From the NCBI GenBank assembly GCA_019116485.1, contig DXBO01000176.1:1-35168 (forward strand): a stretch of DNA of 35,168 bases, in the 5' to 3' direction. Made by a program: the position numbers and the translations under genes. The notes under the pieces were generated by a model. It ran no database searches and was not told the origin of the DNA. It saw nothing but the letters and a program-made list of their open reading frames with translations. Source of the stretch: Candidatus Gemmiger excrementavium. Lineage in GTDB: Bacteria; Bacillota; Clostridia; Oscillospirales; Ruminococcaceae. Shown one piece after another: positions 15,879-23,260 of this stretch; the stretch's first letter is position 1; every line of letters starts with the position of its first letter.

Positions 15879-16676
15879 ATGCCTTTGTTCAACATGCACT
15901 ATGACCGCCCCGGCCCCGGTGTCAACCCGGACACCCCGCGCAAAAAGGGCGCGGCCCGTTTCCTGGAAGTACTGGGCCGGGACCTGGGCTCTTTCTGGAT
16001 GGCGGGCATCCTGGCCCTGGTCAGCGCGGTGCCCTTTGCCCTGGGGCTGTGGTTCTCGATCTCGGTGCACGCCGTGCTGCCCATGCTGCTGGCCGGCGCC
16101 CTGGGGGGCATGCTGGCAGCGCCCCAGCTGTGCGGCCTGCACGATACCATCCTGCGCAGCCTGCGGGATGAACCCGGTTACTGGTGGAACACCTACTGCC
16201 GCGCCTGGAAGCGCAACGTCAGGGCCACCCTGCTGCCCGGCGCCCTGTGCGGCCTGGTGCTGGCCACCCAGGTGTTCTCGGCCTATCACCTGACGGCGGG
16301 CCAGAGCGTCACGGTGGAAAACGGCGTGGTGCTGCCCATCGCCCTGCTGGTGGGCGCGGTGCTGCTGGCCGGCCTGATGCAGTATATCTTTGCCCAGATC
16401 GCCCTGCTGGACATGCCTTTCGGCGGTATCCTCAAAAACGCCGTGTTCCTCTTCCTGGGCTACCTGCCCCGCACAATGCTGGGCGTGGTGTGGCAGCTGG
16501 TCTACTGGGGGGCGCTGCTGCTGTTCTGGCCCCTCAGCGCCCCGGTGGTGCTGCTCACCGGCCTGTGGCTGCCCGCTCTGCTCAGCCTGATGGCCATCTA
16601 CCCGGTGCTGGACAAGAGCTTCCATCTGGAAGAAAACATCCGCAAAATGCGGGAAGACGAACTGAATCAGTCATGA
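15879..16676 (+). CDS. DUF624/YesL-like polytopic membrane protein
   Basis: The 265-residue protein has about five or six membrane helices, with a cytoplasmic N-terminus of about 35 residues and a charged C-terminal tail (LEENIRKMREDELNQS). The arrangement, with GGMLAAPQLCGLHDTILRSLRDEPGYWWNTY after the second helix and a long helical core, recalls DUF624 (YesL) proteins, whose function is unknown. AAGGAG precedes the ATG by eight bases. It is the last gene before a very strong terminator, in operon with the methyltransferase 13 bases upstream. The family call is moderate. Confidence 0.6.
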   Translation: MPLFNMHYDRPGPGVNPDTPRKKGAARFLEVLGRDLGSFWMAGILALVSAVPFALGLWFSISVHAVLPMLLAGALGGMLAAPQLCGLHDTILRSLRDEPGYWWNTYCRAWKRNVRATLLPGALCGLVLATQVFSAYHLTAGQSVTVENGVVLPIALLVGAVLLAGLMQYIFAQIALLDMPFGGILKNAVFLFLGYLPRTMLGVVWQLVYWGALLLFWPLSAPVVLLTGLWLPALLSLMAIYPVLDKSFHLEENIRKMREDELNQS

Positions 16677-16681
16677 GCCCT

Positions 16682-16739
16682 GCGGGAGCCCGCGCAGCGT
16701 GATGCGGTTTTCGACACGCTGCGCGGGCTCCCGCTTTTT
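16682..16739 (+). terminator. Very strong terminator with a perfect 20-bp stem
   Basis: The arms 16682-16701 and 16715-16734 are perfectly complementary over 20 bp (loop 13 bases, ATGCGGTTTTCGA), followed by TTTTTG. It ends the Nudix-methyltransferase-membrane protein operon. Confidence 0.88.
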
Positions 16740-16750
16740 GTCGTTCCGCC

Positions 16751-16779
16751 TTGCGCGGCGGGGGCAAACAGGGTATAAT
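16751..16779 (+). promoter_or_regulatory. Promoter of the surface-polysaccharide operon
   Basis: TTGCGC (16751-16756), 17 bases, perfect TATAAT (16774-16779). It lies directly after the preceding terminator and about 40 bases before the first glycosyltransferase start. Confidence 0.7.
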
Positions 16780-16821
16780 AGCATAATAGGCGAACTATAG
16801 CATAAAGGGGGAAACGGCGGC

Positions 16822-17985
16822 GTGAAGATTCTGCTGATCCACTGCCATTACCGGCTGCCCGGGGGCGAGGACGCGGTCTTTGCCGCCGAGCGCGCCCTGC
16901 TGGAACGGCACGGCCACACGGTGGTGGTCTATGAGCGCAGCAACGAGGAGGCCGCCCACGGCTTTGCCAGACTGCTGCTGCCCCTGCGGGCCGTGTGGAA
17001 TTTTTCCGCCGCCCGGGCGGTGCGGGAACTGATCCGGCGGGAACAGCCCGACGCCGTGCACATCCACAATACCCTGCTGCTGCTCAGCCCCGCCGTGGTC
17101 CGCGCCGCCAAACAGGGCGGCGTGCCGGTGGTGCAGTCGCTGCACAATTTCCGGCTGTTCTGCCCCAACGGCATTTTGCTGCGCGGCGGCCAGGTCTGCG
17201 AAGACTGCCCCCACAGCGGGCTTTTTTGCGCGGTGCGCCACCGGTGCTACCGGGGCAGCCTGGCCCAGACGGCGGTGGTGGCGCTGGCCTACGCCCTGCA
17301 CCGGCGGCTGGGCACCTGGCGGGGGGTCACCATGGTGGCCCTGACCGACTTTGACCGGCAGAAACTGCTGGAATACAACCGGCTGCGCCCCACCTTTGAC
17401 GCGGAGCGGCTGGTGGTCAAGCCCAATCCGGTGGCCCTGCCCGATACCGAACCCCTGCCCTGGGAACAGCGCAAAAACCAGATGGTCTTTGCCGGGCGGC
17501 TGGAGGAACTGAAAGGTCTGCCCACCGTACTCAAAGCCTGGGCCCTGCTGGGGGACGCCGCCCCTGAACTGCTGGTGGCGGGCGAAGGCCCGCTGGGGGA
17601 TTGGGCGCGGCAGCATGCCGGGCCCCGGGTGCGCCTGTTGGGCCAGCTGCCCCCGGCGGAACTGCACCGCCTGATGGGGGAAAGCCGGGCCGTGCTGGCC
17701 GCCAGCCTGTGTTTTGAGAGCTTTGCCCTGGTCCCGGCGGAGGCCCATGCCCTGGGCACGCCGGTACTGGCCAGCGACCTGGGCAACGTGGGGGCTTCAG
17801 TGCGGCCCGGCATCGACGGGCTGCGCTTTGCCCCCGGGGATGCCGCAGCGCTGGCCGGGGCGGTCAAGGCCCTGGGGGCCATGCGGTTCGACTGCACGGC
17901 CATTGCCGCCGCTGCCCGCCGCGCCTACCGGGAAGAAGAAAACTACCGCGCCCTGCTGCGCTTATATACAAAGGAAGTACGATGA
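16822..17985 (+). CDS. Glycosyltransferase family 4
   Basis: The 387-residue GT-B enzyme starts at GTG 16822 behind AAAGGGGG. The N-terminal domain has ILLIHCHYRLPGGEDAVFAAE and HIHNTLLLLSP, then QSLHNFRLFCPNGILLRGG with a cysteine cluster (CEDCPHSGLFC, HRC) that recurs in this GT4 subgroup. The donor-binding C-terminal domain has FAGRLEELKGLPTVLKAW, LLVAGEGPLGDW and the E-x7-E type motif FESFALVPAEAHALGTPVLAS. It transfers a sugar from a nucleotide donor in the cytoplasm to a growing lipid-linked glycan. It is the first gene of the locus and overlaps the next by four bases (ATGA). Donor and acceptor are unknown. Confidence 0.88.
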   Translation: MKILLIHCHYRLPGGEDAVFAAERALLERHGHTVVVYERSNEEAAHGFARLLLPLRAVWNFSAARAVRELIRREQPDAVHIHNTLLLLSPAVVRAAKQGGVPVVQSLHNFRLFCPNGILLRGGQVCEDCPHSGLFCAVRHRCYRGSLAQTAVVALAYALHRRLGTWRGVTMVALTDFDRQKLLEYNRLRPTFDAERLVVKPNPVALPDTEPLPWEQRKNQMVFAGRLEELKGLPTVLKAWALLGDAAPELLVAGEGPLGDWARQHAGPRVRLLGQLPPAELHRLMGESRAVLAASLCFESFALVPAEAHALGTPVLASDLGNVGASVRPGIDGLRFAPGDAAALAGAVKALGAMRFDCTAIAAAARRAYREEENYRALLRLYTKEVR

Positions 17986-18962
17986 ACCAACTGTACCGTG
18001 CCCTGCACATGCCGCCCCAGCGGCTGCTGCGCAAACTGACGGGCGAAAAAGAGATCTATACCATCGCCGTGCGGCCGCTGCCCGCGGCGGAAGGCGCCGA
18101 GCCGCTGCCTGCCCTGGGGGCCGCGCCCTACACCCCGCTGCCCGGGCGGGCGGGCTTCTGGTACGCCGACCCGCTGCTCTACCGCCGGGGCGGGGCCCGC
18201 TGGCTTTTTGCCGAGGCCATGGACCTGGCCGCAGGCAAAGGCCGCATCGAGGTGTGCACCCTGGCCGACGACGGCACGGCGGGAGACTGGCAGGTGGCGC
18301 TGGAAGAGGAGTTTCACCTGTCTTTCCCCACGGTGTTTGACTGGAACGGCGAAACCTGGATGATCCCCGAGACAGGGGCGGACCGCAGCCTGCGGCTGTA
18401 CCGGTGTGTGGAATTTCCTGCCCGGTGGGAGCTGGCCCAGCGCTTTGCGGTGGACGCCGAACTGTGCGACGCCATCCTGGTGGACCGCACCCCCGACGCC
18501 CTGACCCTGCTGTGCAGCGAGGTCAAGGCCGACGACCCCTTTTTTGTGCGGTGGCGCCGTCTGGTGCTGCACCGGGGCCCGCTGCCCCGCAGCGAAGTGC
18601 CCGGGGCGGAACCCCCGCCCGAGGAAGCCGCGCCCCCCTTTGCCCTGCTGCCGGACGAACCCTTCAACCTGCAGCACCGGGAATTTGACCTGGTAAGCCG
18701 CAACGCCGGGCCGCTGTTTGTGCTGGGCGGGCAGGTCATCCACCCCACCCAGGTCAGCACCCGGGTGGACTACGGCGTTTACCTGCAATTCCTGGCCCGC
18801 CGGGGCAGTTCCGAGGTGCCGCTATGTGCCGCCTTGCCCCAGAGCGTGACCATCGCCGGGGTGGACCCCCGGGATATCATCGGCATCCATACCTACTGCC
18901 GGGACGATGTGCTGGAAATCATCGACGGGCGGTATCTCACAAAGGTGAAAACAAGCGAATGA
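17982..18962 (+). CDS. GINT1_N-like beta-propeller protein of the polysaccharide locus
   Basis: The 326-residue soluble protein has no signal peptide. It shows repeated beta-propeller blades of the type found at the N-terminus of glucosamine inositolphosphorylceramide transferases: FWYADPLLYRRGGARWLFAEAMD, a short turn, HLSFPTVFDWNGETWMIPETGADRSLRLYRC, a later VLGGQVIHPTQVSTRVDYG, and a C-terminal GIHTYCRDDVLEIIDGRY. Glycosidase-like five-blade propellers of families 43, 32 and 68 share the aspartate and glutamate placement (ADP, PET). Its role is unknown; a sugar-binding or transferase accessory role is likely given the GT4 genes on both sides. ATGA overlaps join it to both neighbours. Confidence 0.65.
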   Translation: MNQLYRALHMPPQRLLRKLTGEKEIYTIAVRPLPAAEGAEPLPALGAAPYTPLPGRAGFWYADPLLYRRGGARWLFAEAMDLAAGKGRIEVCTLADDGTAGDWQVALEEEFHLSFPTVFDWNGETWMIPETGADRSLRLYRCVEFPARWELAQRFAVDAELCDAILVDRTPDALTLLCSEVKADDPFFVRWRRLVLHRGPLPRSEVPGAEPPPEEAAPPFALLPDEPFNLQHREFDLVSRNAGPLFVLGGQVIHPTQVSTRVDYGVYLQFLARRGSSEVPLCAALPQSVTIAGVDPRDIIGIHTYCRDDVLEIIDGRYLTKVKTSE

Positions 18963-20074
18963 AAACCATTGCCATCCCGCAGTTCTACTGCGGGCCATCG
19001 GGCCGCAAGGGCCTGTATAACCGGCAGGAGGTGGGCCTGGCCCGCGCCTTTGCGGCGCTGGGGGCCCGGGCCGTGGTGCTGTACCCGGCGCCAGGTGCCG
19101 CCGCGCCGGAATTTGAAGAGCCGGAACCCAATGTAAAGGTCTGGTATCTGCCGGTGCTGGCCCTGAGGTCCCAGGCCTTTTTCAAAAGCTGGCACATCCT
19201 GCTGGAAGAAGGGGTGGACGCCGTGCATGTGATGGGGGACAATTCCCCCGGCGTGCCCAGCCTCTACCGGTTCTGCCGCCGCCACGGCATTCTGTTCTAC
19301 AGCCAGCTGGGCGCGCTGAAAAGCACCTCCAACCACGGCGCGGCGCGGTGGGTCATGGACCTGTTGCTGCGCCGCAATCTGGCCGTTTACCGCAAAACCC
19401 CCACCTATGCCAAGACCCCGGCGGTGGCCGCCGAACTGCAAAGCCTGGGGGTGCCCTGCACCGGGCTGATGCCTGTGGGGCTGGATACCGCCATCATCCC
19501 CGATGTCCCTGCCGAGAAACCCAAGCTGCGGGGCATCCTGGGCCTGGACCCGGCGGCGAAGATTTTTGTGTTTGTGGGCCGGCTGGACCCCTACAAGCGC
19601 CCGCTGGACCTGGTGCCGCTGCTGCAGGCGGCGCCGGGGTGGCTGGCGGTCATCATCGGCCAGGGGGAACAGGGGGATGAACTGCGCCGCGCCCTGCGGG
19701 AAGCCGGGCTTGCCGCCCGCTGCCGGCTGATCCCCAAGCTGGCCAACACCGCCGTGCATGTGTACTACCATGCCTGCGATGCTTTCGTGAACCTGAACGA
19801 CCAGGAAATTTTCGGCATGAGCCTGCTGGAAGCCATGTACGCGGGCTGCCCGCCGGTGGCCCGCCACGCCCCGGGACCCGACCTCATCATCGAAAACGGG
19901 GTCAGCGGCCTTTTGTGTGATTCGGTGGCCGAACTGGCTGCCGCCCTGGACCGGGCCGACGAGGCCATGGGGGTGGCGGCCCAGAAACGCATCAACGAGC
20001 ATTTCCTGTGGCAGAACAGCGCCGAGGTGGCGCTGGCGATGCTCAGCGCCAAGGGGGTGACAGGCCGTGGATAA
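18959..20074 (+). CDS. Glycosyltransferase family 4
   Basis: The 371-residue GT-B enzyme starts at the ATG at 18959, overlapping the previous stop (ATGA). The N-terminal half has NRQEVGLARAFAALGARAVVLYP and VDAVHVMGDNSPGVPSLYRF. The donor half has FVFVGRLDPYKRPLDLVPLL, AVIIGQGEQGDELRRAL, and NDQEIFGMSLLEAMYAGCPPVARHAPGPDLIIENGVSGLL, where the two glutamates match the GT4 E-x7-E motif. Length and motifs are normal. It overlaps the next gene by eight bases. Sugar specificity is unknown. Confidence 0.9.
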   Translation: MKTIAIPQFYCGPSGRKGLYNRQEVGLARAFAALGARAVVLYPAPGAAAPEFEEPEPNVKVWYLPVLALRSQAFFKSWHILLEEGVDAVHVMGDNSPGVPSLYRFCRRHGILFYSQLGALKSTSNHGAARWVMDLLLRRNLAVYRKTPTYAKTPAVAAELQSLGVPCTGLMPVGLDTAIIPDVPAEKPKLRGILGLDPAAKIFVFVGRLDPYKRPLDLVPLLQAAPGWLAVIIGQGEQGDELRRALREAGLAARCRLIPKLANTAVHVYYHACDAFVNLNDQEIFGMSLLEAMYAGCPPVARHAPGPDLIIENGVSGLLCDSVAELAAALDRADEAMGVAAQKRINEHFLWQNSAEVALAMLSAKGVTGRG

Positions 20075-20972
20075 CGACAACGCTTTGCTGGAAGCGGCCC
20101 GCAACCTGTACAAAGGGCTGCGCTTCGGCTGGAAATACCGGGGCGTCCCGGTGCTGGACGCCGGGGCGGGCAACGACCTGGCCCGGGCGGCGGTGCAGGC
20201 GGGCAAGCCGTTTCTGTTTGGCCGCTGCGGCGCCACCGAGATGCGCACCGTGGCCGACCAGCGGGAACACGGCGGCCACTTTACCGACCACACCCGGCAG
20301 GATATCCGCAACCTGTCCGGCGTGTTCCCCACCGATGACGATACGTTGAACCGCTTCTGCGACCTGTATACCGGCTGTGCCCGGGGCGCCGACCTGCTGG
20401 CCTTATGGGATGTGGGCGACGAGCGGGAGGTCATCCGCGGCTGCCGGAACACCCGCTTCACCCAGCTGCGTGCCCTGGAACCCTATTACCACCAAAATCC
20501 CTGGAGCGCCGCGCTGGCGGGCAAAAAGGTGCTGGTGGTGCATCCTTTCAAACACACCATCCTGCGGCAGTATGCCCGGCGGGAACAGCTGTTCCCCGGC
20601 ACCGATATCCTGCCGGCGTTTGCCGAGCTGACGGTGGTACAGGCTGTGCAGGGGCTGGCCGGGCAGGATACCGGCTACGCCAGCTGGTTCGATGCCCTGG
20701 CCGCTATGCAGGCAGCGATGGACGCGGCGGATTATGAGGTGGCCATCATCGGCGCCGGGGCCTACGGGCTGCCGCTGGCAGCCCACGCCCGGGATACCGG
20801 TCATGTGGCCCTGCAGATGAGCGGCGCCACCCAGCTGCTGTTCGGCATCCGGGGCAAGCGGTGGGACACCCACCCGGTGATCTCGAAACTGTACAACGAC
20901 GCCTGGGTCCGCCCCGACGAGAGCGAGGGCATCGCCCACCGGGAAAAGGTGGAGGGCGGCAGTTACTGGTAA
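20067..20972 (+). CDS. Possible GT-D-like glycosyltransferase
   Basis: The 301-residue cytoplasmic protein starts at GTG 20067 with AAGGGGG ten bases upstream. FLFGRCGATEMRTV (R53, G55, E58) sits where DUF1792/GT-D enzymes have R-x-G-D-G-E, the metal-binding D-x-E turn. Here the aspartate is replaced by alanine while the glutamate is kept. Later segments KKVLVVHPFKHTILRQY and YEVAIIGAGAYGLPLAAHARDTGHVALQMSGATQLLFGIRGKRW look like two alpha/beta nucleotide-binding units, and the end TPVISKLYNDAWVRP-type segment recurs in such proteins. Gene context strongly favours glycosyl transfer. The assignment rests on weak similarity by eye and could be another transferase fold. Confidence 0.5.
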   Translation: MDNDNALLEAARNLYKGLRFGWKYRGVPVLDAGAGNDLARAAVQAGKPFLFGRCGATEMRTVADQREHGGHFTDHTRQDIRNLSGVFPTDDDTLNRFCDLYTGCARGADLLALWDVGDEREVIRGCRNTRFTQLRALEPYYHQNPWSAALAGKKVLVVHPFKHTILRQYARREQLFPGTDILPAFAELTVVQAVQGLAGQDTGYASWFDALAAMQAAMDAADYEVAIIGAGAYGLPLAAHARDTGHVALQMSGATQLLFGIRGKRWDTHPVISKLYNDAWVRPDESEGIAHREKVEGGSYW

Positions 20973-21006
20973 AACCGGCAGGGGCATGTTGCCGGGAAGG
21001 CGGTCC

Positions 21007-21078
21007 GGCGGGGATGAATCCCCGCCCTACGCCCCCCGGATGGCCGCCGCTTCCGTAGGGCGGGGTCTTGACCCCGCC
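21007..21078. repeat. REP/BIME-like double palindrome inside the polysaccharide locus
   Basis: Two inverted copies of a 24-base unit face each other. The left copy is GGCGGGG-ATGAAT-CCCCGCCCTAC (21007-21030). The right copy, read on the minus strand, is GGCGGGG-TCAAGA-CCCCGCCCTAC (21078-21055). Each unit is itself a hairpin; the two share 18 of 24 bases and differ only in the loop. Such paired units are typical of interspersed REP/BIME-type or small non-autonomous elements. It interrupts an otherwise tightly packed operon, in the 248-bp gap after the GT-D-like gene. Confidence 0.65.
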
Positions 21079-21150
21079 GAAGAACCAAACGGGCGTTGTC
21101 GGCTGTGTTGTTTGCATCCCATCCCTGTGTATTCGTCTGGAGTTTCTTCG

Positions 21151-21174
21151 GTTCCTTCTTTGCAAAGAAGGAAC
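21151..21174. repeat. Perfect 24-bp palindrome
   Basis: GTTCCTTCTTTG is followed directly by its exact reverse complement. It is AT-richer than its surroundings and could be the tip of an inserted repeat or a cruciform/stem-loop. Confidence 0.7.
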
Positions 21175-21184
21175 AAGGCAACGT

Positions 21185-21203
21185 GGGAACAAAAATTGTT
21201 CCC
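21185..21203 (+). promoter_or_regulatory. Stem-loop directly before the ribosome binding site of the third GT4 gene
   Basis: GGGAACAA and TTGTTCCC form an 8-bp stem with an AAA loop, ending three bases before AAGGAAGG (21206-21213). It could protect the mRNA 5' end after processing or end a transcript weakly. No regulatory ligand is suggested. Confidence 0.45.
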
Positions 21204-21220
21204 CCAAGGAAGGTCACACT

Positions 21221-22327
21221 ATGCGCATTCTGATGATCAGCAACCATCTGGGCGTGCAAAGCGGTGTGCAGCGCTATGTGCAGAACCTGCTGCTCCACCT
21301 GGACACTGCCCGCTACCAGATCGACCTGTTCGTGGGCCAGTGCCCGCCGGACCAGGCCAGCACCGCCCCCGCGCTGCAGGCCAGGGGCGTGCACATCATC
21401 GCGGTGCCCGACCACAAAAAAGACCGCATCCGGGCGCTGTGGCACCACCTGCGCACCCACAAAGACTACGATATCATCCACTACCACACCGCCAGCAAGA
21501 TCGGCGCGCCGGTCTGCGGCATGATGCGGGCCCTCTGCCCCAAAGCCAAAATCATCGTCCACAGCCACATCGTCTACCCGCCCCTGACGCTGACCTGGCG
21601 GGCCGCCCACGGGGTGTACCAGCTCTTTGCCGATTATTTCCTGGGCTGCGGCGTGGCCGCCGGGCGGTTTGTATTCGGGGACCACATCGACCAGAAACCT
21701 AATTTTGCCGTGGCCTGCAACGCCGTGGACCAGGGCCGCTTTCATCCCGATGCAACGGCCCGGGCATCCACCCGTGCCCGGTACGGCATCGCGGATGCCG
21801 AGCGGCTGGCCGGGTTTGTGGGGCGGCTCAACCACCAGAAAAACCCGCTGTTCCTGATGGAAGTGTTTGCCGCCCTGGCCAAAACCGACCCCGCCTGGAA
21901 ACTGATGCTGGTGGGCACCGGCGAGATGGAAGGCGAAATGCGCGCCGCTGCGGCCCGCCACGGCCTTACGGACCGGGTACTCTTTGCCGGGGTGCAGAGC
22001 GACGTGCCCGCCTTTATGAACGCCTTTGATGTATTTTTGCTGCCCAGCAACTTTGAGGGCAGCCCCGTCACCCTGGTGGAAGCCCAGGGCTGCGGTGTGC
22101 CCTGCCTGGCCTCCACCAACGTGCCGGACGACGGCGCCGTCACCGACCTGGTGCACTTTCTGCCCCTGGACGCCCCGCTGACCCAGTGGGCTGCCACGGC
22201 GCAAAGCATCGCGGGCCGCGGCCCCCATGCCGACCACTGGGCGGAACTTTCCGCCGCCGGGTATGAGCTGCACACCGCCGCCGCCCGCATGGAACAACTC
22301 TACGACCAACTGGGAGGCCAGCCATGA
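21221..22327 (+). CDS. Glycosyltransferase family 4
   Basis: The 368-residue GT-B enzyme starts at the ATG at 21221 with GGAAGG seven bases upstream. Its N-terminus (MRILMISNHLGVQSGVQRYVQNLL) and DYDIIHYHTASKIGAPV belong to the EpsF/CapM-like GT4 group. The donor domain has GFVGRLNHQKNPLFLMEVFAAL, LMLVGTGEMEGEMRAAA and LLPSNFEGSPVTLVEAQGCGVPCLAS with the E-x7-E pair. It is the first gene after the repeat-bearing gap and overlaps the fucosyltransferase gene by four bases (ATGA). Donor and acceptor are unknown. Confidence 0.9.
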   Translation: MRILMISNHLGVQSGVQRYVQNLLLHLDTARYQIDLFVGQCPPDQASTAPALQARGVHIIAVPDHKKDRIRALWHHLRTHKDYDIIHYHTASKIGAPVCGMMRALCPKAKIIVHSHIVYPPLTLTWRAAHGVYQLFADYFLGCGVAAGRFVFGDHIDQKPNFAVACNAVDQGRFHPDATARASTRARYGIADAERLAGFVGRLNHQKNPLFLMEVFAALAKTDPAWKLMLVGTGEMEGEMRAAAARHGLTDRVLFAGVQSDVPAFMNAFDVFLLPSNFEGSPVTLVEAQGCGVPCLASTNVPDDGAVTDLVHFLPLDAPLTQWAATAQSIAGRGPHADHWAELSAAGYELHTAAARMEQLYDQLGGQP

Positions 22328-23241
22328 TCTACGCCGAACTGGCCGGGGGCCTGGGCAACCAGATGTTTATTTATGCCTTTGCCCGGGCGCTGGGCCTGCG
22401 CTGCCGGGAACCCGTCACCCTGCTGGACCGGCAGGACTGGCGGGACGGCGCCCCCGCCCACACCGCCTGCGCGCTGGACGCGCTGTGCCTTTCACCGGAG
22501 GTAACCATCCTGACCCAGCCGGGCTTTGCCAAACGGCACCTGCCCCGGCAGAACGCCGCCAAAGCCCTGATGATCAAGTACGAGCAGCGCAAAGGTTTGA
22601 TGGCCCGGGACTGGCACGGCTGGGAAAGCCGCTGCGCCCCGGTGCTGAACCTGCTGGGGCTGCACTTTGCCACTGACGGCTATGTGCCGGTGCGCCGGGG
22701 CCCTGCCAAGGATTTTCTGGCCTGGGGGTATTTCCAGGGGGAAGCCTACTTTGCCGACTGCACCGATACCATCCGCCGGGAACTGCGCCCCCAAACCCCG
22801 CCCGCAGGCCCCTGGGCAGAGGCCATCCGCGCCGCCGCTTACCCGGTGGCGCTGCACCTGCGCCGGGGGGATTACTGCAAACCGGAAAACGCCATCCTGC
22901 AGGTGTGTACCCCTGCCTACTATACCCGGGCTGCCGCCGCTGTGGCTGCCGCCCGGCCCGACGCCACCCTGTTCGTCTTTTCCGACGATGTGGACTGGGC
23001 GCGGCAAAACCTGGCCACGGCGGGGCTGCCGGTGGAATTTTTGCCCCGGGGCGACGCCGTGGGGGATATGGCCCTGATGAGCCTGTGCCGGGGATTCATC
23101 CTCAGCAACTCCACCTACAGCTGGTGGGCCCAGTACCTGGCCGACCCGGGCCGGGCGGTATGGGCCCCCGACCGGTGGTACGCCCACACCAAACAGACGG
23201 CGCTGTACCAGCCGGACTGGAATCGTATCGAGACCCAATAA
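22324..23241 (+). CDS. Alpha-1,2-fucosyltransferase (GT11)
   Basis: The 305-residue enzyme has all GT11 landmarks: AGGLGNQMFIYAFARALG at the N-terminus, HLRRGDY at 178-184 (the H-x-R-R-x-D-Y GDP-fucose motif), FVFSDD near 218-222 and SNSTYSWWA at 261-269. It transfers fucose from GDP-fucose to O-2 of a sugar, usually galactose, giving an H-antigen-like Fuc(alpha1-2)Gal unit. Length is typical. It is coupled by ATGA overlap to the GT4 gene. No GDP-fucose synthesis genes (gmd, fcl, fkp) are in the window. With the GT6 gene at 25798 it suggests a blood-group-like glycan. Confidence 0.93.
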   Translation: MIYAELAGGLGNQMFIYAFARALGLRCREPVTLLDRQDWRDGAPAHTACALDALCLSPEVTILTQPGFAKRHLPRQNAAKALMIKYEQRKGLMARDWHGWESRCAPVLNLLGLHFATDGYVPVRRGPAKDFLAWGYFQGEAYFADCTDTIRRELRPQTPPAGPWAEAIRAAAYPVALHLRRGDYCKPENAILQVCTPAYYTRAAAAVAAARPDATLFVFSDDVDWARQNLATAGLPVEFLPRGDAVGDMALMSLCRGFILSNSTYSWWAQYLADPGRAVWAPDRWYAHTKQTALYQPDWNRIETQ

Positions 23242-23260
23242 ACGGAAAGGACGTGCCGCC

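Noticed and set aside
16682-16734. Perfect 20-bp inverted repeat as a transposon end or recombination site
   Set aside because: It sits directly after a gene end, has a short loop and a following T tract, and is immediately followed by a promoter; it reads as a terminator.
21007-21203. CRISPR-like array of palindromic units
   Set aside because: Only two inverted copies occur, with no regular spacers and no cas genes.
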